Origin: Periweissella beninensis
Lineage (GTDB): Bacteria; Bacillota; Bacilli; Lactobacillales; Lactobacillaceae
Direction: 5' to 3'
NCBI RefSeq assembly: GCF_016908275.1
Contig: NZ_JAFBDN010000009.1
Location: forward strand, 1 to 56,603
DNA length: 56,603 nt
Below are positions 29,101 to 37,353 of this stretch, one piece after another. The notes beneath the pieces were generated by a model. The model made no database searches. It was not told the DNA's origin and saw only the letters and a program-made list of their open reading frames with translations. Each line of letters starts with the position of its first letter. The stretch's first letter is position 1. Position numbers and translations under genes: made by a program.

Positions 29101-29538
29101 CTAATCAAGCCGCTTTATAAATCTTTTCTGCATTTTATCATTCTTATAGCCTATTCTTTCATAGAACTGATGCGCTTCTACGCGTTTCACGCCTGAATTT
29201 AAGCGAATTACTGCATAGTTTCTCAGTCTTGCTTCTTTTTCCAAAGCAGTCATTAATTCTTACCCAATACCTTGGTTTACCTTATCTTTAGAAACTGCTA
29301 AGGCTAATATATTAAATAATGAATTAGCATAAATCGCTTCATAAACTTCAGCATGCACGTATCCTATAATTTGCTGCGTCAGTTCATCTTTAAATCCCAA
29401 AAAGAAATGATGGCTAAAATCCTTAAGTAACTTAGCTAACTGGCTCTTTGTTGCCTCAAGTGGGAAATCGTAACCGAGTTGTTCTTTATTGATAACTTGT
29501 AAAACGTCTGCATCATCTATTTTTAAATTTCTAATCAT
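29101..29538 (-). pseudogene. GNAT acetyltransferase interrupted by a nonsense codon
   Basis: The frame starts at the ATG preceded by TTGGAGA and reads MIRNLKIDDADVLQVI, with IGYVHAEVYE and ILALAVSKDKVNQGIG, the acetyl-CoA binding V/A-x-GxG region. A TAA at 29260-29262 interrupts it directly after GIG, where most relatives have Lys, Arg or Gln. The same frame continues ELMTALEKEA, then RLNSGVKRVEAHQFYERIGY and ends at 29101, the usual GNAT C-terminus. A single base change therefore split an otherwise whole gene of about 145 codons. The function was N-acetylation of an unknown substrate. Confidence 0.8.
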
Positions 29539-29646
29539 AAGCATATCTCCAATTTTAAGTAATAGGGTGTTGTCACAACGTTCAACAATAAGCACCATTT
29601 TTAATAATTCTAGGCGTACAAGCTACCTACACAGGCGAAGCAATTT

Positions 29647-29799
29647 TTAGCCTTCTTTTAGATTAAAATCAGTAAAACATATTTCATCTTCATTTTGGCA
29701 ATCATTAATCATTAGGTCTTCCTATTTTACTTTAAAACTACTCTGATACCCAAGCTTTGCATAAAAATTATTACAGGTATAACATAATGGATAATAATG
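29647..29799 (-). pseudogene. Second acetyltransferase C-terminal relic
   Basis: A minus-strand frame reads HYYPLCYTCNNFYAKLGYQ, the GNAT-type NFYxKLGY motif, then SSFKVK, a TAG, and a further 24 sense codons to a TAA at 29647. Upstream the frame closes within a few codons. It looks like the tail of another GNAT gene, degraded and next to the first acetyltransferase relic. No start codon or ribosome site. Confidence 0.45.
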
Positions 29800-29896
29800 G
29801 TTTATTTAAAGTCATTAACCATACCTAAAATACTAGAACATAGTTGCTAATTCTGTTGTACTATCAACTCATAACATTTTCAAAAATCAAATTGAC

Positions 29897-29936
29897 AAAA
29901 AAAGAGCGCCCTTTTTGAAAAAGAGCGCTCCTTTTT
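29897..29936 (-). terminator. Terminator after the APC permease
   Basis: On the minus strand GAGCGC pairs with GCGCTC, with A/T arms outside and a seven-U tail. Confidence 0.85.
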
Positions 29937-29953
29937 AAAACCAACCAATTATT

Positions 29954-31246
29954 TTACTTAACTTTTTTGACTGCCTTAGTAAGGAGATAGCATAAACTTG
30001 CTACTACTAAACCAGCTAACCCAAATAATAATAATTTAGTTTCAGCTTGACTTAATAACCAAACACTCAAAAGTAAAGCAACGATTGGAATTACCGGGCC
30101 TAGTGGGAGCTTTAACGTTCCTGGTTGGCCTTTTTTGATAAAATAAAAATAGATACTAGCTAAAATTGTGGGAATATATTGGACAAAACGAGCGACAACT
30201 GACATTTGCGCTAGGACGGCAAATTGACCAGACCACGTTAATAGTAATGTTAAAATCCCCGTAATAATAATCGCCAAGGTCGGGAGCCCCTTTTTATTAA
30301 CTTGTGCTAATTTATGGGGTAATGCCCCTTGTTGAGCCATCGCTTGGCCAGCTCGTGGTGTTTCAAAGGAGGCATGAATCACAATTCCTAGCATTGAAAT
30401 TAGCGTCCCAGTCGCAATAATCGCATACCCAATGTCACCGGTAATTTGGCGAAAGGCAGCTTGAATGGGTACGACTGAATTGGCAACATGGGCTCCTAAG
30501 ATACCATTACTAACCACAATTGTCATTACATAGATAAAAGCAACAATACTAATCGCAATAATAATTGCCCGTGGTAAATTTTTTTCCGGATTACGGTAAT
30601 TTTCAGCAGCAATTGTCATGGTTTCAAAACCCGTAAAGGCATATAACAGCATGACCGCAGCCGAACCAAAATTACTAAAATTCGTACTATAATTAATGAT
30701 TGGTACTAAATTGCCACTTTTAATAAAGAAAATACCAATAAAAATAAATAAAAATAGTGGTACTAATTTAGCAACTGTTGCAATCGAATTAACCGCCTTC
30801 ACAAGATGAACGCCGGTCAAGTTCATAATTGTTAGTAAGACAACAATTACTAGCGAGGTGCTATGACTAGCAAGCGGCGTATTTAGTACGGGGAACGTAC
30901 TCCCCAACGCCGTTGTTAATCCCGCAATCATCGCCGCCCAGGCAATCATTCTAATTAGGTACGTCATAAAACCAACTACATAACCGATATACTCACCGAA
31001 AGCAGCCTTAGCATATAAAAAGGCGCCCCCATTGTTCCCATAACGTGAACTCATGTCAGCAAACGATAAGGCAATTGTTAAAACTAAGATTGCATCGAGC
31101 AAGGCGACAATAATTCCCCCATTGCCGACTAATTTATACACTTGATTAGGCATTAAAAAAATCCCTGTACCAATTATGCCGTTGATACCAAATAGAATAA
31201 GTGCAATTAATCCAAATTTATGTTTTTCATTTACTTGATAATCCAC
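29954..31246 (-). CDS. APC-family amino acid permease
   Basis: A 430-residue, 12-helix amino acid permease. Helix 1 has GINGIIGTGIFLMPNQVYKL with the GTG substrate loop; helix 6 has LLYAFTGFETMTIAAENYRNPEKNLPRAI, highly characteristic of APC. A further SFETPRAGQAMAQQGALPHKL loop follows helix 8. It starts with GTG after AAGGAG. It resembles the permease at 32833 on the other strand, and the two flank the PP2C-like gene cluster. The amino acid carried cannot be told from sequence. Confidence 0.88.
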   Translation of the reverse strand: MDYQVNEKHKFGLIALILFGINGIIGTGIFLMPNQVYKLVGNGGIIVALLDAILVLTIALSFADMSSRYGNNGGAFLYAKAAFGEYIGYVVGFMTYLIRMIAWAAMIAGLTTALGSTFPVLNTPLASHSTSLVIVVLLTIMNLTGVHLVKAVNSIATVAKLVPLFLFIFIGIFFIKSGNLVPIINYSTNFSNFGSAAVMLLYAFTGFETMTIAAENYRNPEKNLPRAIIIAISIVAFIYVMTIVVSNGILGAHVANSVVPIQAAFRQITGDIGYAIIATGTLISMLGIVIHASFETPRAGQAMAQQGALPHKLAQVNKKGLPTLAIIITGILTLLLTWSGQFAVLAQMSVVARFVQYIPTILASIYFYFIKKGQPGTLKLPLGPVIPIVALLLSVWLLSQAETKLLLFGLAGLVVASLCYLLTKAVKKVK

Positions 31247-31510
31247 ATACTAACTCCTTTTTTTATAATTAACTTAAAAAGCATATCAAATTTAGTTTGT
31301 AATTGGCAATTTATTTTTACTTAATGTCCCCTTACTTTCATTATTTTCTCACTAAAGGGAGTATTTTCTTAATAAAACTACCATTTTTACTAACTATTGG
31401 TTGTACCTTACAGTAAGGCACCAAACTGCAATTTACTTTTTCACGCCTAATTTTGTTAAAATTAACTTATAGTAACTTTTAATAAATTTAAGTTGAAAGG
31501 CAAAAATTTT

Positions 31511-32311
31511 ATGCAAATCATAGAGGCGTTTTCTGCAAGTAAAATTAATAATCATGCTTTAAATGAGGATGGGATTTTCTATAATGATGCATATGTCGCC
31601 GTGATTGATGGGGTTACTAATAAGGCTAGTCACAGTATTTGGCGGCCGTCACCTGGCGTTTTCACTAAAAACGTCCTCCTTGATGCGCTTAGGACCATGC
31701 CTAGCACATTTACCGTGACAAACGCATATCATTACTTAAACCAAGTACTAGCCAAACAATACCCGAACCTTAATTACTTTACTAAAAATGCTAAACAACG
31801 TTTACAGGCTAATGCCATCATTTATAGTGCCTATCATCAAGAAGTCTGGTTTATGGGTGACTGTCATTGTTTAATTGATAACACTTATCATCAAAATGTC
31901 AAAAAAATTGATAACTTGTTAAGTGAAGTCCGCTCTTTTGTGTTTGCCGCCGATACCATCGATAACACGATTACGCGCGATAATGACATTGGTCGTAATG
32001 CGATTTGGCCCTTTTTACAACTAGAGGCTAATCTAGCTAATACGGATAATGAATTTGGTTATTTAGTCTTAGATGGTCTTGGTAACTGTCCTGACAAAAT
32101 TAAGGTTTTAGACGCAACCCATGCTCACAGCATCATTTTAGCTAGTGATGGCTATCCAATTTTAAAAGATAGCTTAGTGCAAACTGAGGCAACACTTAGT
32201 GAGCTAAAAAATACTGATCCACTTTTAATTCATACTTATAAGTCAACCAAGGGCTTTAACAGTAAACAGCAGTCTTTTGATGATCGTACGTATCTTAAAT
32301 TTGAAATTTAG
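31511..32311 (+). CDS. PP2C-like phosphatase domain protein
   Basis: A 266-residue protein with the order of motifs of PP2C-type Ser/Thr phosphatases: NEDGIFYNDAYVAVIDGVT near 18-36 (metal-binding Asp and DG), a central VWFMGDCHCLI with GD, then ILASDGYPIL with SDG near 216 and DDRTYLKFE at the very end with paired Asp. This supports a metal-dependent phosphatase fold, although the sequence is far from PrpC-type enzymes. The substrate is unknown. No kinase is adjacent. I start at the second Met after GAAAGG. Two 46-residue peptide genes follow in the same direction. Confidence 0.6.
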   Translation: MQIIEAFSASKINNHALNEDGIFYNDAYVAVIDGVTNKASHSIWRPSPGVFTKNVLLDALRTMPSTFTVTNAYHYLNQVLAKQYPNLNYFTKNAKQRLQANAIIYSAYHQEVWFMGDCHCLIDNTYHQNVKKIDNLLSEVRSFVFAADTIDNTITRDNDIGRNAIWPFLQLEANLANTDNEFGYLVLDGLGNCPDKIKVLDATHAHSIILASDGYPILKDSLVQTEATLSELKNTDPLLIHTYKSTKGFNSKQQSFDDRTYLKFEI

Positions 32312-32413
32312 GGCTTTACGTTATCTATTAGGGGCAAAAAATAGTATAGTTAAAGAAAGGCTTATCGCTATGCCAAGCACCTTTTTAAATCTTAATCTTT
32401 TGGGGGAAAGCAT

Positions 32414-32554
32414 ATGTTTAAAAAAGTTCGTAAACGTAATTCAACTAGTCTTTGGGCTAAAATATCATCACTAATTGCCCTCATTCAGTTAATTATAATG
32501 GGCGTTAAAAAACTTAAAAAGCTCAAACAACTTAAGCGTAACAAACATAAATAA
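32414..32554 (+). CDS. Small cationic membrane peptide, 46 aa
   Basis: A 46-codon frame starting MFKKVRKRNSTSLWAKIS, with one hydrophobic stretch (LIALIQLIIMG) and a C-terminus almost entirely Lys/Leu/Arg (VKKLKKLKQLKRNKHK). GGGGGAAAG precedes the ATG. It is strongly basic and amphipathic, like a membrane-binding peptide, toxin-like peptide or small bacteriocin-like product, but none of these can be claimed. It lies between the PP2C-like gene and another 46-residue peptide, 19 bp apart. Confidence 0.55.
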   Translation: MFKKVRKRNSTSLWAKISSLIALIQLIIMGVKKLKKLKQLKRNKHK

Positions 32555-32573
32555 CATGGGGGGTTTATTAATT

Positions 32574-32714
32574 ATGGATACTTTAAAACCAGTTTTAAAA
32601 TTTGCAGTTGCTTCGACCTTGATCATTAGTGGCATTCTCGTTGCTGGCACCATTTTTGCTGCCAAGAAAATTGATCAGCTTGGAGATGACTTAGATCAAA
32701 AAATTCATGAATAG
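32574..32714 (+). CDS. Small single-pass membrane peptide, 46 aa
   Basis: A 46-codon frame beginning MDTLKPVLKFAVASTLIISG, one transmembrane helix (to about residue 30), then AAKKIDQLGDDLDQKIHE, a charged helical tail. ATGGGGGGTTT supplies a ribosome site. The layout, helix followed by AKKxD and an acidic tail, resembles the small peptide at 12737, suggesting a shared small-protein design in this genome. It ends in the terminator at 32746-32800, so the peptide pair and perhaps the PP2C-like gene form one transcript. Confidence 0.6.
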   Translation: MDTLKPVLKFAVASTLIISGILVAGTIFAAKKIDQLGDDLDQKIHE

Positions 32715-32745
32715 TGCTATTTAAAACACAAGTGAATATTTAATT

Positions 32746-32800
32746 AAAAAAGACTGGGAAAAGACAACGTAACTAACATTGTTTTTTCCAGTCTTTATTA
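32746..32800 (+). terminator. Terminator after the small peptide genes
   Basis: AAAGACTGG (32749-32757) pairs with CCAGTCTTT (32788-32796), with further inner pairing. Confidence 0.8.
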
Positions 32801-32832
32801 CATTAAGCGATAATAAATCAGAGGACATTCAG

Positions 32833-34053
32833 ATGGCAGATAAAAAATTACTTTCACCACTGGTTATTTATTTACTCGGTATTAACTCCATTATCGGCTC
32901 TGGAATTTTTTTACTAGCTGGTAAAATTTATCGTAATGTTGGTAATTGGAGCCTTTTAGCCATTTTATTGGCTGGCTTTTCCTTATTCACGATTGCTTTT
33001 TCATATGCTAACATGAGTAAGCTTTATCCCGAAAATGGTGGAGCGTTCATCTATGCTCGCCGTGTCTTTGGCCGGTTCATGTGTTTTATTATCGGAATAG
33101 TGACTTGGTTACTAGGGACAGTCACTCTTGCTACCGAAGTATCGGCCTTATTAACTGCTTTGAAAATGATTTTCCCCACATTACCCACGACCATCGTGGG
33201 GGTCAGCTTATTACTAAGCTTAGGGTTTTTATCGTATTTTGGCTCATCATTAATTGCCAATCTAGATAATATCACGGCCATCTTAAAGTTACTAATCGTG
33301 ATCGTGTTTGTTGTTACTAGTATTTGGTTAGCCAAAGTTACCAACTTTATCAGTCAACAACCACTAACCAATATTACACATCATTTTACCCTGAAAGGAT
33401 TTTTAGTGGCGTATGGAACTGTCTTTTTCTTTTTTACGGGCTTTTCTTTTTTACCAGTTAATGCCGAAAAAATGAATAATCCAACTAAAAATTTACCCAA
33501 AATGATATCACTTGTAATGCTATCATGTATCAGCGTCTATTTGATTATCCAAAGTATAACCATTGGTGTCTTAGGTGCAACATTACCAAATACGATTGTC
33601 CCCGCAGCCACGATTTTTGCTAAAATTGTTGGCCACATTGGTATTCCACTGTTTGTTAGTAGTATTTGTATTTCCATTCTTGGAGTCATTGTAGCGACAA
33701 CCTTTAACACGCCGACTTGGGCTGTTATTCTCACCACGGTTGGAGCGATTTGCCTTTTCTTAACTGGTGATTATCTTTTCTTAAGTGAACTTACCGTTTT
33801 CATGAGTTTCGTCCAATATTTGGCAACTGGGTGCGCGAACGTTAAAAAACGCTACTATTTAATCGGCCTTAGCACCATTGGTTTTTCAATCATCTTATTA
33901 ACCTCTTTTTCACTCACTGTCCTATTATTAGGTGTCAGTTGTATTGTGGTATTAGCACTTATTTATTTAAGCGTTAAAGTCGATGATGCGCATTTAGCTA
34001 AAGTTAAAGCCACCAAGCAAGCTCTTAAAGTAGCCAGTAAGCACACCAACTGA
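32833..34053 (+). CDS. APC-family amino acid permease
   Basis: A 406-residue APC permease. GINSIIGSGIFLLAGKIYRN carries the GSG loop of helix 1, ENGGAFIYARRVFG follows helix 2, and FFFFTGFSFLPVNAEKMNNPTKNLPKMI is the helix 6 signature. It is somewhat short: the segment between helices 8 and 10 is reduced compared with the paralogue at 29954, so a helix may be missing, although the frame is open throughout. I start at the ATG after GAGGACATTCAG, 18 codons inside the longest frame. The C-terminal tail is Lys/Ala-rich. Confidence 0.83.
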   Translation: MADKKLLSPLVIYLLGINSIIGSGIFLLAGKIYRNVGNWSLLAILLAGFSLFTIAFSYANMSKLYPENGGAFIYARRVFGRFMCFIIGIVTWLLGTVTLATEVSALLTALKMIFPTLPTTIVGVSLLLSLGFLSYFGSSLIANLDNITAILKLLIVIVFVVTSIWLAKVTNFISQQPLTNITHHFTLKGFLVAYGTVFFFFTGFSFLPVNAEKMNNPTKNLPKMISLVMLSCISVYLIIQSITIGVLGATLPNTIVPAATIFAKIVGHIGIPLFVSSICISILGVIVATTFNTPTWAVILTTVGAICLFLTGDYLFLSELTVFMSFVQYLATGCANVKKRYYLIGLSTIGFSIILLTSFSLTVLLLGVSCIVVLALIYLSVKVDDAHLAKVKATKQALKVASKHTN

Positions 34054-34080
34054 TTACTTTGTTCAGACCCATCTTAGTTA

Positions 34081-34737
34081 CTAATCTTTTAATGGAGTAA
34101 GACTACGTAATAAAAAATCACTAGCAGCTTGACTGCTTTGGTCAATATCAAACGTTGCCATCGAATTAGTTAGAATACGTGGTAAAATGTAACCAGCCAG
34201 AATACTAACAATGTATTGCATAATGCGACTTATTGGCCAATCAATAAGTTGCTTATTTTTTTGAAATGTAATAAACAAGGGCGTAATGTGTTCGTCCAAA
34301 AGAACTTGCCACTTATCATACATCACCTTTACCATTGTTTCATCACGAATAATCTCTTGCAAAAAAATTTTTAATTGTTTTTGATTTTCCATGGCAAATG
34401 TTAGCCGATCCTTAACGACGTAGCACAAAAAATGCTCAAAGTTATGATATTGTTGCCCCGTAATTTTGTTAGTGAATTCATTAAGTACTCTCGGAAAAAC
34501 ATTTTCAATGAACGGTTCTAACAAAGCGTTTAAAATTCCTTGCTTTGTTTTAAATTGCTTAAAGACCGTCCCTTCTGAAACCGCGGCTTGCTGTGCAATT
34601 TCACTACTCGTTGTATGTTCAAATCCTTGTTGCGCAAACAAACTCAAACTTGCATTAAGAACTGCTTGTTGCTTTTTAGATAAATCTGTCTCAGCTAATG
34701 TTTGTGCCAGTAACTTTTCAATACTATTAATCTGCAT
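34081..34737 (-). CDS. TetR-family regulator of the ABC exporter
   Basis: A 218-residue TetR/AcrR repressor. The HTH is AVLNASLSLFAQQGFEHTTSSEIAQQAAVSEGTVFKQFKTKQGIL at about 25-69, typical in length and pattern. The remaining two thirds form the effector domain. It lies 28 bp downstream of the ABC permease in the same direction and so is probably the third gene of that operon. Two palindromes in the operon promoter (36674-36687 and 36703-36716) are the likely operators, implying autoregulation with the exporter it controls. Confidence 0.88.
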   Translation of the reverse strand: MQINSIEKLLAQTLAETDLSKKQQAVLNASLSLFAQQGFEHTTSSEIAQQAAVSEGTVFKQFKTKQGILNALLEPFIENVFPRVLNEFTNKITGQQYHNFEHFLCYVVKDRLTFAMENQKQLKIFLQEIIRDETMVKVMYDKWQVLLDEHITPLFITFQKNKQLIDWPISRIMQYIVSILAGYILPRILTNSMATFDIDQSSQAASDFLLRSLTPLKD

Positions 34738-34765
34738 GCGTAATCACCTGTTTCATCAAATTTTT

Positions 34766-35929
34766 TTATACCTTACGATAACGCCGTAAGCCCCAAATAT
34801 TTAAGCTTGTCAAAATAACTAAAAATAATAATAACATCGTAATTTCAAAACCTAAATCGAAAATTGATGTCCCATGTAGGATAATCCCATTAATTGCTTC
34901 GCCAGAATACTTCAACGGAATAAGATATGACAGTGCTTTAATCCAAGTAGGCATCGTATCTAACGGAACTAACCCGGAGAAGAAAATCTGGGGCACAATG
35001 ACTAACGGAATAAATTGCATCATTTGAAATTCTGAATTAGCAAAGGTTGAAAGTAAAATACCAAAAGCTAGGGCAACTAAGGCTAATAATAAATTCATAA
35101 TAACCACTGCGATCATACTTCCAACTACTTCAATGTCCAATAACCATACTACAATCAAGACAATCAGGATCGTTTGAATTACTGCTAAGATACCGTAACT
35201 TAACATATAGCCAAAAATAATTACTGAGCGCTTGACCGGTGTCGCTAATAGTCGGTTTAAAGTACCACTGGTACGTTCTTTTAATAGCGCCATCCCTGAA
35301 ATTAAAAAGACAAAGAAAAAGACGAAAAAGCTCATTAAAATTGGTAAAATTTTGTCATAATAACCAGTATTATGATCACCGTAAACATAGGTATTACTTA
35401 TTTTGGCTGCCTTTTGACTTTGTGGCGATTGTGCTGCTTTCTGCTTCTTAACCTTTTGCTGGGTTACCTTTTGTTCAAGCGCTAAAATTTGAGCTTTTAG
35501 TTGAGTATTAGCTTGTGTACTTTTGCTTAAAGCTTGTTTGAGCGCTTTAACATTTGAAATAGTTAGCGCATTTTGAAAGGCCAATTTCACTTTAGCAGTT
35601 TTCGTTGCATCGGTATTAGCATACATGATGTGATAATTATGCCCATTTTGCTTAATAACTGCATCAATTTTTTGCTTAGTCAATGCGTGTTTAGCCTTTT
35701 CTTGCGTTTGATAGGTTTTAAGATGTACATGTTTAATTTTTTTGATTTCATTAGTTACCTTGGAACTCACCCCAACCGTCCCCACTGTCACGTTAGTAAC
35801 AGAATTAGTATTAAAAATAACACTCATTAATAACATTACCAAGATGGGCGCGATAAACATCAAAGCTAACGTCCGCTTATCACGAAATAGTTCTTTTAAA
35901 ATCCGTTCAATAATCGCTATGATTCGCAT
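34766..35929 (-). CDS. ABC-2 type exporter permease
   Basis: A 387-residue membrane subunit: one N-terminal helix (LALMFIAPILVMLLMSVIF), a large extracytoplasmic domain with a Gln/Lys-rich coiled-coil-like segment around 140-180 (QALSKSTQANTQLKAQILALEQKV), then five helices with the ABC-2 signature region LKERTSGTLNRLLATPVKRS. This is the YhgE/NatB-like DrrB-type layout for drug or lipid-like substrate export. The start overlaps the ATPase gene by 13 nt, indicating translational coupling. Substrate unknown. Confidence 0.85.
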   Translation of the reverse strand: MRIIAIIERILKELFRDKRTLALMFIAPILVMLLMSVIFNTNSVTNVTVGTVGVSSKVTNEIKKIKHVHLKTYQTQEKAKHALTKQKIDAVIKQNGHNYHIMYANTDATKTAKVKLAFQNALTISNVKALKQALSKSTQANTQLKAQILALEQKVTQQKVKKQKAAQSPQSQKAAKISNTYVYGDHNTGYYDKILPILMSFFVFFFVFLISGMALLKERTSGTLNRLLATPVKRSVIIFGYMLSYGILAVIQTILIVLIVVWLLDIEVVGSMIAVVIMNLLLALVALAFGILLSTFANSEFQMMQFIPLVIVPQIFFSGLVPLDTMPTWIKALSYLIPLKYSGEAINGIILHGTSIFDLGFEITMLLLFLVILTSLNIWGLRRYRKV

Positions 35930-36651
35930 GTTTCAACCCCCTCAGCTTTTAAAAAGACTTTTTCAACACTATCAACCTGATAAAGCTGTTTTAGTTTTTG
36001 CGGTGTATCAAAGGCCATGACCGTTCCATCTAATAATAAAGCCACCCGATCGACTAACTCGGCTTCATCCATCACGTGCGTGGTGATTAAAATACTGCGC
36101 CCAGTCATTTTAATCCGGCCTAATTCGGCCCAAATTTGTTGCCGTAAGGCCGGGTCAATCCCGACCGTTGGTTCATCTAAAATTAATAATTGTGGGTCCC
36201 CCAGCAACGCTATCGCTAAGGATAAACGCCGCATCATTCCTCCTGAATATTCAACAACACGCCGGTTTAAGTCTGCCGTTAAATTAACCACGGCTGCGAC
36301 GTATTCGATTGCACTTGCTAATTTGGATGCTTTAAGGCCTTTCATAACGCCAAAAAAGTGCAAATTTTCATACCCGGTTAAGCTCATGTAGAGCGCATCC
36401 GTTTGTGCCATATAGCCGATATCACTAAGCAATTGCCGATTAGGCATTTCTTTTTGAAAAATTTTGGCCGTCCCGTTCGTTGCAACTTCCATCCCCAATG
36501 CAATTTTAATTACTGTTGATTTCCCTGCACCTGATGGCCCAATTAGCCCAATTATTTCACCAGGTATTACCGTTAAATTGATGTCTGCTAACACCCTTTT
36601 TTTACCAAAGCTTTTAGCTAAATGTTCTAGTTCTAAGATATTGGTTTGCAT
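35917..36651 (-). CDS. ABC transporter ATP-binding protein
   Basis: A 244-residue ATPase. Walker A is GLIGPSGAGKSTVIK near 36-50, the signature is VEYSGGMMRRLSLAIALLGDP, Walker B is LLILDEPTVGIDP and the switch His is in ITTHVMDEAE. The SGGM signature and the DEPTVGIDP form are typical of DrrA/NatA-like multidrug or antibiotic exporters. The ATG follows AAAGGAGGAGACTTT. It heads the operon with the permease and TetR genes behind a TetR-type operator promoter. Confidence 0.9.
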   Translation of the reverse strand: MQTNILELEHLAKSFGKKRVLADINLTVIPGEIIGLIGPSGAGKSTVIKIALGMEVATNGTAKIFQKEMPNRQLLSDIGYMAQTDALYMSLTGYENLHFFGVMKGLKASKLASAIEYVAAVVNLTADLNRRVVEYSGGMMRRLSLAIALLGDPQLLILDEPTVGIDPALRQQIWAELGRIKMTGRSILITTHVMDEAELVDRVALLLDGTVMAFDTPQKLKQLYQVDSVEKVFLKAEGVETCES

Positions 36652-36673
36652 AAAGTCTCCTCCTTTGATTAAA

Positions 36674-36733
36674 TGAGTAATTACTCACTCACCTTATAAA
36701 AATGAGTATATACTCACTGAGTGGATTTGTCAA
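36674..36733 (-). promoter_or_regulatory. ABC exporter promoter with two TetR-type palindromes
   Basis: On the minus strand -35 TTGACA (36728-36733) and -10 TATACT (36705-36710) are separated by exactly 17 nt. TGAGTATATACTCA (36703-36716) covers the -10 and TGAGTAATTACTCA (36674-36687) lies just downstream of the start. Both are perfect 14-bp palindromes sharing TGAGTA half sites, 29 bp apart. Confidence 0.8.
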
Positions 36734-36837
36734 GATAATCATCGTTACTTTCGTTATTAACTACCATGAAATATACTTCATATAGTTGTCATGCTATAAC
36801 TAACATCATAAAAAAGATAATGCACTGATTCTCATAA

Positions 36838-37260
36838 ATTGGGTCTATTAGTATCTTTTTTTCTTTCATTTTTTAAAAAAGGTGTAAAAAAAGAGATAAC
36901 CCACCACCATCAAGCAGAAAGGAAATCTCCATGGATAATTATCTCAAAATATCACTCACATAAAAAACCCAAATTTAAAAATCAATAATACTTTCAAAAA
37001 CCCTAATGAAATTGTTAATAGTTTTGAATACGGATTTTCTAATGGCCCTGTAGAAGGAATCAACAATAAAATAAAAGTTATTAGTCGTATTTCATATGGT
37101 TTTAAAAATTTTGAAAACTTCAGACATCGTATTTTAATTAGCTTTAAAAGTTAATATTTTGCGATAAATTACAAAAAAAACAACTAATCCAAATTATGAA
37201 TTAGTTGCCTAATAAATTAATTTAATTATTTAGTCTATCAGTACCATTTGACAAAGAGCC
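36838..37260 (+). mobile_element. ISL3-family transposase relic with large internal deletion
   Basis: From the ATG at 36931 the frame reads MDNYLKISLT and stops; one base over, the ISL3 N-terminus continues as KNPNLKI. It then passes directly into the ISL3 C-terminus (FSNGPVEGINNKIKVISRISYG, RHRILI), ending at 37154. More than 300 codons, including the DDE core, are deleted. The inverted repeat AAAGAGCC-type end is visible at 37243-37259. The copy is dead. Confidence 0.75.
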
Positions 37261-37281
37261 AATTTTTAGGGTATTAGATAC

Positions 37282-37318
37282 AAAAAAAGAGTGGAAAAAT
37301 TTAATTTTCTACCCTTTT
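37282..37318 (-). terminator. Terminator after typA
   Basis: An A/T-rich stem (37285-37301 with 37303-37318), with a U run on the minus strand. Confidence 0.7.
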
Positions 37319-37353
37319 ATCGCATCGTATCACCAATTATTAGTAGTATGTAA

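Noticed and set aside
31406-31418. CCTTACAGTAAGG palindrome before the PP2C-like gene
   Set aside because: Symmetric, but short and without a matching regulator or promoter nearby; it could be chance in AT-rich DNA.
34081-36651. ABC exporter plus TetR as a phage-defence or toxin system
   Set aside because: All three proteins match ordinary drug-exporter families; nothing points to defence.
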